Below, one piece after another: positions 16,381 to 25,089 of a DNA stretch of 64,000 nucleotides. The DNA lies in contig CAKSEL010000004.1 of the NCBI GenBank assembly GCA_934446675.1, positions 95,688-159,687 on the forward strand, written 5' to 3'. This stretch comes from an uncultured Eubacteriales bacterium (lineage in GTDB: Bacteria; Bacillota; Clostridia; Oscillospirales; CAG-382). The notes beneath the pieces are model-generated. The model had not been told where the DNA came from, did no database searches, and worked only from the letters and a program-made list of their open reading frames with translations. Position numbers and translations under genes: made by a program. How positions within the stretch are numbered: position 1 is the first letter of the stretch; each line of letters opens with the position of its first letter.

Positions 16381-17619
16381 ATGTTTAAGATCAACAGAGA
16401 AGAAATCGGGAATTACATTTCAAAAAGGATTTCCGATAATTCCACCAAATTCAAAAGCGACAGAGATTTTTGCCGTGAGTGGCTGAAACTAAACAATGAG
16501 GAAATAAATCCAGACAACATCCAAAACAAAGCCAACAAATTGTCACAGATAAAAAAGGGTACCAAAGGAATTCAGATTGATGATTTACCGGCTTTCTCCG
16601 AACTGCTCGGAGTATCATTTGAGCAAATTCTCAGCGCCGGAAATTCAGGGAAGGCAAACGAAAAAAGAATGACAAATTATTACATAGCACAATCGCACAG
16701 TCAACAGGAATGGCAGGAATACATAGACAGAGAAGACAAGCCTATTTTGTGCAAAGACGAATTCGGCATAAACATCATTGAATACGCTATACAATTTCAA
16801 AACTATGATTTTCTAAAATTTCTGACAGAAAAAGGCTATATATGGTTTGACAGCCAGAAAGATGAAGACTATGTCACAACTTTCGGTGCAGGAACAAGCA
16901 TTCAGAAAATCAACTTTGAAGACCGCGGAAACGGCATATTTGTACGCACCCCCGACATGAATGATATGGAATACAAATTAGCAACCGAGGATCAGCTCAG
17001 AATGTATATGATAGCACTCGCCTGCGACAACGGGGATACTGATATGCTGGAAAAATTGCGTGCCAGAGAAATTCCCGGGCTATACTACATGGCACATTAT
17101 TTGTCGTGCTCGCATCCCGACATTAATGCAAGTTATAATGAGGCTGCCAAGAGTGCCGTGAAGAGAATCGCAAAATCAAGACACAAAGAAATTTTAGAAT
17201 ACTTCACCGACAGTTTTGAAGTACGAGATCATGTCAAGTATAACGACGGCAGCAAGAGAAAACACGTTTTTGTCTACCCGTTTATTTCTCAATTATTAGA
17301 TTATTTAATATCATATAACAGTCGTTTTACAGATATGGCGCTGAAAAAAATGATTGAATATAACAATTCCGTTTACGATAAACTGAAAAAACTGATCAAA
17401 AATTCGACAGAAAACGGATGTTACACCGGCGACAGCTGGAAAAAGGAGCTTGACTTTTATAAAAACGGAAACATCGTAAGTTTCAGAGATACATATGCCG
17501 TTACCGGTATCATTACGAATATTGCGAATGCAACAAAGACATCAAAGAATCCCGAAACCAACAAACTGATTGATGAACTGCATAAAACATATGATCAAAT
17601 CAGGCATTTAGGAAGGTGA
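16381..17619 (+). CDS. XRE-like HTH protein with ankyrin-like C-terminal region, unknown role
   Basis: A 412-residue protein. Residues about 15-90 resemble a Cro/C1-type HTH (SQIKKGTKGIQIDDLPAFSELLGVSFEQIL, where the last stretch is the usual end of such a domain). The rest carries ankyrin-like helical pairs (EFGINIIEYAIQFQNYDFLKFLTEKG, and IALACDNGDTDMLEKLRAREIPG). It ends with a helical tail. It likely binds DNA through its N-terminus; the palindrome just upstream suggests autoregulation. It is followed by a frameshifted small gene and a membrane protein on the same strand, probably one transcript. No named family is recognised beyond the HTH. Confidence 0.7.
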   Translation: MFKINREEIGNYISKRISDNSTKFKSDRDFCREWLKLNNEEINPDNIQNKANKLSQIKKGTKGIQIDDLPAFSELLGVSFEQILSAGNSGKANEKRMTNYYIAQSHSQQEWQEYIDREDKPILCKDEFGINIIEYAIQFQNYDFLKFLTEKGYIWFDSQKDEDYVTTFGAGTSIQKINFEDRGNGIFVRTPDMNDMEYKLATEDQLRMYMIALACDNGDTDMLEKLRAREIPGLYYMAHYLSCSHPDINASYNEAAKSAVKRIAKSRHKEILEYFTDSFEVRDHVKYNDGSKRKHVFVYPFISQLLDYLISYNSRFTDMALKKMIEYNNSVYDKLKKLIKNSTENGCYTGDSWKKELDFYKNGNIVSFRDTYAVTGIITNIANATKTSKNPETNKLIDELHKTYDQIRHLGR

Positions 17620-17623
17620 TTTC

Positions 17624-17793
17624 ATGACCGGAACATTCTTTGATTTTGACGATGGTGACTTTGCATACTTAATATGGCAATTGATTCTGAAGGAAATATG
17701 CTGCTACGCATAGCCGATAACATGGCCATGGATATAGAAACCGGCGATTTCCATATCGTTTCCGGCTGGAATGACGGCGAAGATGACTGCTGA
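17624..17793 (+). pseudogene. Small acidic protein gene, probably frameshifted
   Basis: An ATG at 17624 encodes MTGTFFDFDDGDFAYLIWQ and stops early at 17713. A second frame opens at ATG 17674 and gives a 39-residue acidic peptide (MAIDSEGNMLLRIADNMAMD, ending GWNDGEDDC). The two halves read as one sensible acidic protein if a one- or two-base shift near 17665-17674 is allowed. I therefore call it a broken gene, though the second part alone could be translated. It sits 4 bp after the regulator and 14 bp before the membrane gene. Confidence 0.5.
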
Positions 17794-17807
17794 AAGGAAA
17801 ATTACTT

Positions 17808-18416
17808 ATGAATTCCACAAATTATGAATACCGAGATATTCCCGAAACGCAAAAAAAGAGAAGTCATAAAAAAATTATAATCACCGCAACAGTCTTATCA
17901 ATTATTGCAATCTCCGTGATATGCACTGTATTTGTAATCGGCAAGGAAAAAGAGATTATTTACTATGACAATCTGGAAAACGCCGCATACAAAATGATTG
18001 ACGGTGCGGCAAATGCAGAAAGTGCCGGCAATCTGATAACAGACGTCTGGTATAACGCAATTATGAACGAATATGATGATGATACGGACAAATTCACGCT
18101 GAAAGACGGTCAATTCGTTGATGATTTTAACGACGCGTTAGAAAATTTGTTTGCCGACGAGGCGTTTCTTGAGAACATATATGAAATCCGGGACAATCAG
18201 GATGAAGTTCTTTATCTGATGAAACAGCTCAAAAGTCCACCTGCAAAATACAAAGAGGCATATTCTGTTCTGAAAGAATATTACGGCAATTATTTGTCAA
18301 TGACCAACATGGTCATATCCCCATCCGGAAGTTTTCAATCATTTTCGGACGACTTAACCCAAGCGGATAAGGCGACGGCAAGCTCGTTTGATAAGATTAA
18401 ATTATATCTTAACTAA
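17808..18416 (+). CDS. Membrane-anchored protein of unknown function
   Basis: A 202-residue protein with a basic N-terminus, one transmembrane segment (about residues 24-45, IIITATVLSIIAISVICTVF) and an acidic extracytoplasmic domain of about 155 residues predicted to be helical. No lipobox or catalytic motif is seen. The ribosome binding site AAAGGAAAA precedes the ATG. It is the last gene of the regulator cluster; an acidic helical ectodomain anchored in the membrane could be a sensor or an immunity-like partner, but nothing in the sequence decides this. Confidence 0.75.
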   Translation: MNSTNYEYRDIPETQKKRSHKKIIITATVLSIIAISVICTVFVIGKEKEIIYYDNLENAAYKMIDGAANAESAGNLITDVWYNAIMNEYDDDTDKFTLKDGQFVDDFNDALENLFADEAFLENIYEIRDNQDEVLYLMKQLKSPPAKYKEAYSVLKEYYGNYLSMTNMVISPSGSFQSFSDDLTQADKATASSFDKIKLYLN

Positions 18417-18466
18417 TGAAATATAAAAAGGCAGGCTTAATTTGCACTGTCTTTTTTCTGTCATAC

Positions 18467-18500
18467 AAAAAATCCCCCTGCCTGTTATTTGGCAGAGGGA
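18467..18500 (-). terminator. Terminator of ppdK
   Basis: On the minus strand a stem TCCCTCTGCC with GGCAGGGGGA is followed by TTTTTT (18472-18467). It lies about 150 bp after the ppdK stop and faces the end of the membrane protein gene on the other strand. Confidence 0.75.
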
Positions 18501-18646
18501 CTCATTTCGGATATAAATTGTATCACTTTGTCTTGCCCTTATGACGGCGCGAAGAAGGTATATGCCGCGGTCATTTGCCGCAAAACATATTACCGTTTCC
18601 GTCAGGTCGTCAACCGGCAATTTTCAAGCAGCGGACAAACTTTGTC

Positions 18647-21274
18647 TCAGTGCTCCTTGATTGCAGCCTGTGCAGCAGCAAGTCTTGCTATCGGCACACG
18701 GAACGGCGAGCAGGATACATAGGAAAGACCGATCTTATGGCAGAATTCAACGGAGGAAGGATCGCCGCCGTGTTCGCCGCAGATACCGATATGCATATCG
18801 GGTCTTACGCCTCTGCCAAGCTTAACTGCCATTTCCATGAGCTTACCTACGCCGACCTGGTCGAGCTTTGCGAAAGGATCGTTCTCGAAGATCTTTGCGT
18901 CATAGTATGCATTGAGGAACTTACCGGCGTCATCTCTGGAGAAGCCGTAGGTCATCTGGGTGAGGTCGTTTGTACCGAAGCAGAAGAACTCAGCGTCCTT
19001 AGCTATATCGTCAGCGGTGAGTGCTGCTCTCGGTATCTCTATCATTGTACCTACTTCATACTTGAGGTCGGAGCCGCTTTCCTTGATGATAGCGTCAGCA
19101 GTCTCAACAACGAAGTTCTTAACGTACTTGAGTTCCTTTTCATCTCCTACGAGAGGAATCATGATTTCGGGAACGATTGTCCAGTCGGGATGAGCCTTCT
19201 TTACATTGATGGCAGCCTTGATTACAGCGCTTGTCTGCATCTTTGCGATTTCGGGATAAGTTACGGTAAGACGGCAGCCTCTGTGACCCATCATCGGGTT
19301 GAACTCATGGAGAGATGCGATGATGTTCTTAATGGTCTCAACGCTCTTGCCCTGTGCCTGTGCGAGTGCAAGAATGTCAGCCTCTTCGGTGGGTACGAAC
19401 TCATGAAGCGGAGGATCGAGGAATCTGATGGTTACAGGGTTGCCTTCGAGTGCCTCATAGAGCTTTTCAAAGTCGCTCTGCTGCATAGGTTCGATCTTTG
19501 CAAGAGCCGCTTCTCTTTCCTCAACGGTATCGGAGCAGATCATTTCTCTGAATGCTGCGATCCTGTCGGGATCGAAGAACATATGCTCTGTACGGCAAAG
19601 TCCTATACCTTCCGCACCGAGTTCTCTTGCCTTCTTAGCGTCGGTAGGAGTATCGGCGTTGGTTCTTACCTTAAGTCTTCTGTACTTATCTGCCCAGCCC
19701 ATGATTCTGCCGAACTCGCCTGCGATCTTTGCGTCAACAGTCGGGATAATACCGTCGTAGATATTACCGGTAGAACCGTCTATGGAGATGAAGTCGCCTT
19801 CATGGAAGGTCTTGCCTGCAAGGACGAACTTCTTGTTTTCTTCGTCCATCTTTATGTCGCCGCAGCCGGATACGCAGCAGGTTCCCATACCTCTTGCAAC
19901 AACCGCTGCATGAGAAGTCATACCGCCGCGAACGGTGAGTATACCCTGAGATACCTTCATACCGGTGATGTCTTCGGGAGAAGTTTCAAGTCTTACGAGA
20001 ACTACCTTTTCGCCCTTAGCAGCCCAGTTTTCAGCGTCTTCAGCGGTGAATACGATCTTACCGCAGGCAGCTCCGGGAGATGCGCCGAGACCCTTGCCCA
20101 TAGGAGTAGCAGCCTTGAGTGCCTTTGCGTCGAACTGCGGGTGGAGAAGTGTATCGAGGTTTCTCGGATCTATCATGAGAACTGCCTCTTCTTCGGTCTT
20201 CATGCCTTCGTCAACGAGGTCGCATGCGATCTTGAGAGCAGCCTGTGCGGTTCTCTTACCGTTTCTGGTCTGGAGCATATAGAGCTTCTTGTTTTCAACG
20301 GTGAACTCCATATCCTGCATATCGTGATAATGGTCTTCGAGAGTCTTGCAGACTTCGGTGAACTGCTTGAAAGCTTCGGGGAACTTGTTTTCCATTTCCT
20401 GAATCTTCATAGGAGTACGAACGCCCGCAACAACGTCTTCGCCCTGTGCGTTTACAAGGAATTCGCCCATGAGCTTCTTTTCGCCGGTAGCGGGATCACG
20501 TGTGAACGCAACGCCTGTGCCGCAATCGTCGCCCATGTTACCGAATGCCATCATCTGTACGTTGACTGCGGTACCCCATGAATAAGGAATATCGTTGTCA
20601 CGTCTGTAAACGTTTGCTCTGGGGTTATCCCATGAACGGAATACCGCCTTGATTGCGCCCATGAGCTGTTCCTTAGGATCGGACGGGAAGTCTGTGCCGA
20701 TCTTGGACTTATATTCAGCCTTGAACTGTTCAGCGAGTTCCTTAAGATCGTCAGCGGTAAGCTCTACATCAAAGGTAACTCCCTTCTTTTCTTTCATTTC
20801 GTCGATGAGCTGCTCAAAATACTTCTTGCCGACTTCCATAACGACGTCGGAGTACATCTGAATAAATCTTCTGTAACAGTCATATGCCCATCTGGGGTTG
20901 CCCGACTTCTTTGCCATAACCTCTACAACCTCTTCGTTAAGACCGAGGTTAAGAATGGTATCCATCATACCGGGCATGGATGCACGCGCACCCGAACGAA
21001 CCGATACAAGCAGAGGATTCTCATGGTCGCCGAACTTCTTACCGGTGATATGTTCCATCTTGTCGATGTATTCCATGATCTGTGCCTGAATCTCGTCGTT
21101 GATCTGTCTGCCGTCCTCATAATACTGAGTACAAGCCTCTGTTGAAATGGTGAAGCCCTGAGGAACAGGAAGACCGATCTTGGTCATTTCCGCAAGGTTC
21201 GCGCCTTTACCGCCGAGAAGCTCACGCATGGAAGCGTCGCCTTCGCTGAAAAGGTATACATACTTTTTGCTCAT
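18647..21274 (-). CDS. ppdK: Pyruvate, phosphate dikinase
   Basis: Interconverts pyruvate + ATP + Pi with PEP + AMP + PPi; in anaerobic Clostridia it often serves glycolysis with PPi saving. The 875 residues match the Clostridium symbiosum enzyme in length. The ATP-grasp domain begins LLGGKGANLAEM (about residue 20). The phosphohistidine domain has GGMTSHAAVVARGMG with His455. The C-terminal PEP/pyruvate barrel has EGIGLCRTEHMFF and HIGICGEHGGDP with the catalytic Cys. The start has AGGAGGT eight bases upstream. Together with pckG in this window it shapes the PEP-pyruvate-oxaloacetate node. Confidence 0.98.
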   Translation of the reverse strand: MSKKYVYLFSEGDASMRELLGGKGANLAEMTKIGLPVPQGFTISTEACTQYYEDGRQINDEIQAQIMEYIDKMEHITGKKFGDHENPLLVSVRSGARASMPGMMDTILNLGLNEEVVEVMAKKSGNPRWAYDCYRRFIQMYSDVVMEVGKKYFEQLIDEMKEKKGVTFDVELTADDLKELAEQFKAEYKSKIGTDFPSDPKEQLMGAIKAVFRSWDNPRANVYRRDNDIPYSWGTAVNVQMMAFGNMGDDCGTGVAFTRDPATGEKKLMGEFLVNAQGEDVVAGVRTPMKIQEMENKFPEAFKQFTEVCKTLEDHYHDMQDMEFTVENKKLYMLQTRNGKRTAQAALKIACDLVDEGMKTEEEAVLMIDPRNLDTLLHPQFDAKALKAATPMGKGLGASPGAACGKIVFTAEDAENWAAKGEKVVLVRLETSPEDITGMKVSQGILTVRGGMTSHAAVVARGMGTCCVSGCGDIKMDEENKKFVLAGKTFHEGDFISIDGSTGNIYDGIIPTVDAKIAGEFGRIMGWADKYRRLKVRTNADTPTDAKKARELGAEGIGLCRTEHMFFDPDRIAAFREMICSDTVEEREAALAKIEPMQQSDFEKLYEALEGNPVTIRFLDPPLHEFVPTEEADILALAQAQGKSVETIKNIIASLHEFNPMMGHRGCRLTVTYPEIAKMQTSAVIKAAINVKKAHPDWTIVPEIMIPLVGDEKELKYVKNFVVETADAIIKESGSDLKYEVGTMIEIPRAALTADDIAKDAEFFCFGTNDLTQMTYGFSRDDAGKFLNAYYDAKIFENDPFAKLDQVGVGKLMEMAVKLGRGVRPDMHIGICGEHGGDPSSVEFCHKIGLSYVSCSPFRVPIARLAAAQAAIKEH

Positions 21275-21530
21275 TACTTATGAACCTCCTGAATTTTAAA
21301 ATACTTTTTTAGTTTTTTCTATGTCGCACATGGTATTATAGCACCTATTTTCAAATATTTCTACATATTTTCTCAACAAAAAACACTTTTTACATTATGT
21401 TCAAATTTTCACATACATAACGCCGTCAATTTTTTCCAAATGCGGAAAGCCGTGAATTATTTTACTCCGTCCGGCAATACTCATAGAGTAAGCATCACGA
21501 AAAAATGCCTAAAGTAAGGGGACGGAAAAT

Positions 21531-22304
21531 ATGCACGGCGGAAAGGTTGAAATCTGCGGAGTCAACACATCGAGCTTAAAGGTTTTATCGGCATCGGAAA
21601 AGAAGGAGCTGCTTGCCAGAGTCAAAAACGGCGACATGGAAGCGCGCGACGAGCTTATACGCGGAAATTTAAAGCTTGTTCTGAGCGTAGTCAAACGCTT
21701 TTCGGGAAGAGGAGAAAACCCGGATGATTTATTTCAGGTCGGCTGCATAGGGCTTATAAAGGCTATCGACAACTTTGACGATTCACACAACGTTCAGTTC
21801 AGCACATATGCCGTCCCGATGATCATAGGAGAGCTGCGCAGGTATCTGCGCGACAACAACGCGATAAGGGTCTCGCGCTCCATGAGAGATCTTGCATACA
21901 AGGCTCTCGGCGTAAGAGAGGAGCTTTCGGCAAAGCTTTCGAGAGAACCGAAGATCGAGGAGATTGCAAAGCAGCTCGGCGCACAGAAAGCCGACGTTGC
22001 GGCGGCGCTTGACGCCATTGTGGATCCAATTTCCCTGTACGAGCCCGTTTTTTCCGAAAGCGGAGATTCGGTATATGTAATGGATCAGGTAAGCGATGAC
22101 AAAAACACCGACGAAAGCTGGCTTGAAAGCATTGCTATCTCGCAGGCAATAGACAAGCTCTCTCCGAGAGAACGCAGGATAGTCACCATGCGCTTTTTCG
22201 ATGGCAAAACCCAGATGGAGGTCGCAAACGAAATACACATAAGCCAGGCTCAGGTCTCACGCCTTGAAAAAGGCGCTCTTATTAAAATAAGGAAAGAAAT
22301 TTAA
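21531..22304 (+). CDS. sigG: Sporulation sigma factor SigG
   Basis: Forespore-specific RNA polymerase sigma factor. The 257 residues begin KVEICGVNTSSLKVLSA, the SigG-specific N-terminus. Region 2 follows (GNLKLVLSVVKRFSGRGENPDDLFQVGCIGLIKAIDNFD), including the STYAVPMIIGELRRYLRDN stretch, then region 3 and region 4 (GKTQMEVANEIHISQAQVSRLEKGA). Its presence indicates a spore former or a recent descendant. AAGGGGAC precedes the ATG. The usual neighbour sigE is not here. No SigF- or SigG-type promoter could be assigned with confidence. Confidence 0.95.
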   Translation: MHGGKVEICGVNTSSLKVLSASEKKELLARVKNGDMEARDELIRGNLKLVLSVVKRFSGRGENPDDLFQVGCIGLIKAIDNFDDSHNVQFSTYAVPMIIGELRRYLRDNNAIRVSRSMRDLAYKALGVREELSAKLSREPKIEEIAKQLGAQKADVAAALDAIVDPISLYEPVFSESGDSVYVMDQVSDDKNTDESWLESIAISQAIDKLSPRERRIVTMRFFDGKTQMEVANEIHISQAQVSRLEKGALIKIRKEI

Positions 22305-22315
22305 ACGGTTTTTAC

Positions 22316-22353
22316 GCGGTGCGCCGGACAAAATTACGGACGCCGCATTTTTT
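22316..22353 (+). terminator. Terminator of sigG
   Basis: A stem GCGGTG/CGCCGC (22316-22321 and 22341-22346) followed by ATTTTTT, 12 bp after the stop codon. Confidence 0.6.
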
Positions 22354-22418
22354 ATGTGGATTTTTTCCAAAAACCGTGTCCGAAAAGCCCAAATGTATAA
22401 ATATTTTTGCGAAAACTG

Positions 22419-22447
22419 TTGACTTATCGGCGTCAAAAAGGTATAAT
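22419..22447 (+). promoter_or_regulatory. Promoter of secD-secF
   Basis: TTGACT (22419-22424), a 17-bp spacer and TATAAT (22442-22447). Confidence 0.85.
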
Positions 22448-22493
22448 ATATGGCATAAGCGACTTTTTCTAACAAGAAAGGAAGAAAACTTTA

Positions 22494-23780
22494 ATGAAAA
22501 ACAGCGTATGTTCCTTTGTGCTTATGCTGCTGCTTGTCGTTCTCGTAACGGCTGTGGCTGTTTTCGGCATAGGCGCATTCAATCTTCCCGGCGCGTTCGA
22601 CGACGACGCCATAAGCAAAGGACTTGACCTTGTCGGCGGTTCTTCCATAACTTATGTTGCAGAACCCGATGAAAATGCCGAAAACTTCGACATGGCAACG
22701 GCTCTCGACACGGTTGAATCAATGCTCAGACAGCGTCTTGACACTCTCGGCTACACCGAAGCTACCATCGCAAAGATGGGCACGGACAGAATAAGAGTTG
22801 AAATTCCGGGTATCGACGATCCCGAAGACGCTCTTAAAAAGCTCGGCTCCACGGCAAAGCTTGAATTCCTCGATTCTTCGGGAAACGTTATCCTTGAAGG
22901 CAAGGACGTCAAGGAAGCCGTAGCAAACTACGGTCAGACAAGCGAAAGTTCCATGGGTTCGCAGTATTACGTTTCGCTCACCTTCAATGACAGCGGCAGA
23001 CAGAAATTCGCCGACGCCACCGAAGAAATGGCAAAGCTTGCTTCTTCAAGCATGAATTACATTGACATCGAGCTTGACGGCGAGAATATTTCGAGAGCCT
23101 CCGTTTCGTACAGAATAGACAGCGACAGCTGCATGATTTCGGGCAACTTCTCAAAGGACGAGGCAGTTTACCTTGCAGAGCTTATCTCCTCCGGTCAGCT
23201 TCCCGTTGTTCTCCGTGAGATCGAACTGAGATACGTAGGACCTACGCTCGGTTCCGAAGCGCTTGCTTCGAGCATAAGAGCCGGTCTTATCGGTACTCTT
23301 ATCGTAATGCTGTTCATGATCCTTGTTTACAGACTTCCCGGTCTTGTATCGGCGATAGCTCTTGTAAGCTACATTTCGATCTTCGCTGTTCTTATAATCG
23401 TATTCAAGGTCAACCTCTCGCTGCCCGGTATCGCAGGTATCATACTTACTATCGGTATGGCGGTTGACTCAAACGTAGTCATATACGAAAGAATCAAGGA
23501 AGAACTCAACACCGGAAAGAGCACCAGAGCCGCAGTTAAATCCGGTTTCGGCAGAGCTTTCTCGGCAATTCTCGACTCCAACGTAACTACGATAATCGCG
23601 TCCGTCGTACTTTGGTACTTCGGCACGGGTGCGGTAAGAGGATTTGCAATCACGCTCTTCATAGGCGTTGTGGTTTCTCTCTTCACGGCACTTTGCGTAA
23701 CGCGCGTTCTTCTCAACTCAGTCACCAACATGGGTGCCGGCAGATGGCTGCTCGGCGCCAGAAAATCGCAGCAGGCGTAA
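22494..23780 (+). CDS. secD: Protein translocase subunit SecD
   Basis: An RND-like membrane protein that, with SecF, uses the proton gradient to pull exported proteins through SecYEG. The 428 residues have an N-terminal membrane segment (about residues 7-27). An external P1 domain follows with the SecD signature GLDLVGGSSITY (about residues 43-54) and LRQRLDTLGYTEATIAKMGTDRIRVEIPG. Five further membrane helices run from about residue 260, with GIAGIILTIGMAVDSNVVIYERIKEE. AAAGGAAG precedes the ATG. secF follows 15 bp downstream. Confidence 0.97.
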   Translation: MKNSVCSFVLMLLLVVLVTAVAVFGIGAFNLPGAFDDDAISKGLDLVGGSSITYVAEPDENAENFDMATALDTVESMLRQRLDTLGYTEATIAKMGTDRIRVEIPGIDDPEDALKKLGSTAKLEFLDSSGNVILEGKDVKEAVANYGQTSESSMGSQYYVSLTFNDSGRQKFADATEEMAKLASSSMNYIDIELDGENISRASVSYRIDSDSCMISGNFSKDEAVYLAELISSGQLPVVLREIELRYVGPTLGSEALASSIRAGLIGTLIVMLFMILVYRLPGLVSAIALVSYISIFAVLIIVFKVNLSLPGIAGIILTIGMAVDSNVVIYERIKEELNTGKSTRAAVKSGFGRAFSAILDSNVTTIIASVVLWYFGTGAVRGFAITLFIGVVVSLFTALCVTRVLLNSVTNMGAGRWLLGARKSQQA

Positions 23781-23795
23781 CGGAGGTGCGGAAGA

Positions 23796-24938
23796 ATGAA
23801 AAATTTCAGCTTTACTAAAAACAAAAATATATTCTTTATACTCACCGCAATAATGATTATCGCGGGAATATGCTCTTTCGTTATCCGCAGCTTCAATTTC
23901 GACATTGAATTCGTAGGCGGTACCGAAATCAGCTACGACCTCAAAAAGGCCGTTGAAAAGTCCGACGAGGAAGCTATCAAGAAAATGGTGACCGACATTA
24001 TCGGTGCGGACAACTTCTCCTCACTTCGTATTGTCGGCGACAACAAGAACACTGTTGTCATCAGAACCAAGCTTGTTTCGGCTGACGACGAGGGCAAGTG
24101 GGACGCTGCTGCTGCCGACGTTGAAGCTGCCGTAAAAGCGCTTTATCCCGATTCGACCACAGTTTCAAGCGCAGAGGGCAACTCGATATTCAGCCTTTAC
24201 ACCGAGGAAAGCGCAACTGCCGCTACCGAGGACGATACAAACGCTATTAATGAGGCACTTACCGACGTTGTGCCCGACGCTACCGTTACAATAAGAGATG
24301 ACGGCACGGTGAACGTTTCATTCGACGTTGCAGGCCAAATCTCCGAATACAGAGAAGCTATCTCAACTCAGATCAAAGAGCTTTATCCCGACGCAGTCTG
24401 GGAATCCACCGACACTGTAAGCGCAGAGGTCAGCACAAGCCTCAAGAAGTCGGCTATCGTTTCTGCTGTTGCGGCTATCGCGCTCATGCTGCTCTACATT
24501 GCATTCAGATTTGACTTCGGTTCGGCGTTTGCAGCAGTTCTCTGCCTTGCTCACGACGTATTCGTAATGCTCGTTGCGTACTCCGTTTTCCAGATACCCG
24601 TTGGTTCTACCGTAATCGCAACGGTGCTTACAATTCTCGGTTACTCAATCAACGCAACTATTATTATATTTGACCGTGTGCGCGAGAACGTAAAGCAGAT
24701 GCCTGTCGGCATTCCTTTCTCTGAAAAGGTTGACGACGGTATAAGATCCACCCTCATGCGTTCTTTGAACACCACAATTACAACGCTTGTTACGATAGGT
24801 CTTATATACATTCTCGGCGTTACCTCGATAAAGCAGTTTGCACTTCCCCTTATCGTAGGTATCATCGCAGGCGCATATTCTTCTATCTGCCTTGCAGGTA
24901 ACTTCTGGACAATATTCAGAAGCAAGAAAAAGAGATAA
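23796..24938 (+). CDS. secF: Protein translocase subunit SecF
   Basis: Partner of SecD, 380 residues. The first membrane helix (about residues 12-29) is followed by the SecF hallmark FDIEFVGGTEISYDL. The external domain is longer than the minimal SecF domain, with alanine- and aspartate-rich stretches around residues 85-165. The C-terminal helix bundle has LTILGYSINATIIIFDRVREN and LMRSLNTTITTLVTIGLIY. It is translationally close to secD, so one operon. Confidence 0.97.
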   Translation: MKNFSFTKNKNIFFILTAIMIIAGICSFVIRSFNFDIEFVGGTEISYDLKKAVEKSDEEAIKKMVTDIIGADNFSSLRIVGDNKNTVVIRTKLVSADDEGKWDAAAADVEAAVKALYPDSTTVSSAEGNSIFSLYTEESATAATEDDTNAINEALTDVVPDATVTIRDDGTVNVSFDVAGQISEYREAISTQIKELYPDAVWESTDTVSAEVSTSLKKSAIVSAVAAIALMLLYIAFRFDFGSAFAAVLCLAHDVFVMLVAYSVFQIPVGSTVIATVLTILGYSINATIIIFDRVRENVKQMPVGIPFSEKVDDGIRSTLMRSLNTTITTLVTIGLIYILGVTSIKQFALPLIVGIIAGAYSSICLAGNFWTIFRSKKKR

Positions 24939-24961
24939 AAACCGACAATCGGATTTTGCGG

Positions 24962-24987
24962 GCCGCAGCAATGCGGCTCTTTTTTTG
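24962..24987 (+). terminator. Terminator of secD-secF
   Basis: A short GC stem GCCGCA/TGCGGC with a GCAA tetraloop followed by TCTTTTTTT. Confidence 0.85.
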
Positions 24988-25028
24988 CACATATATGCAC
25001 CGCACGAAGAAAATTTATCTTTTGTCTC

Positions 25029-25057
25029 TTTACATAGACTCATTTACAATGTATAAT
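25029..25057 (+). promoter_or_regulatory. Promoter of the RodA-type gene
   Basis: TTTACA (25029-25034), a 17-bp spacer and TATAAT (25052-25057), 33 bp before the start codon. Confidence 0.8.
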
Positions 25058-25089
25058 GTATAGTAATCACACAAGAAAGGCGGTGCTTT

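Noticed and set aside
18575..20581. Long open frame (668 codons) antisense to ppdK
   Set aside because: ppdK is unmistakable on the other strand; the antisense frame gives no recognisable domain and is a product of biased codon use.
21420..21530. A SigF/SigG promoter before sigG
   Set aside because: GAATT and CATAGA words occur at the wrong spacing, so no call was made.
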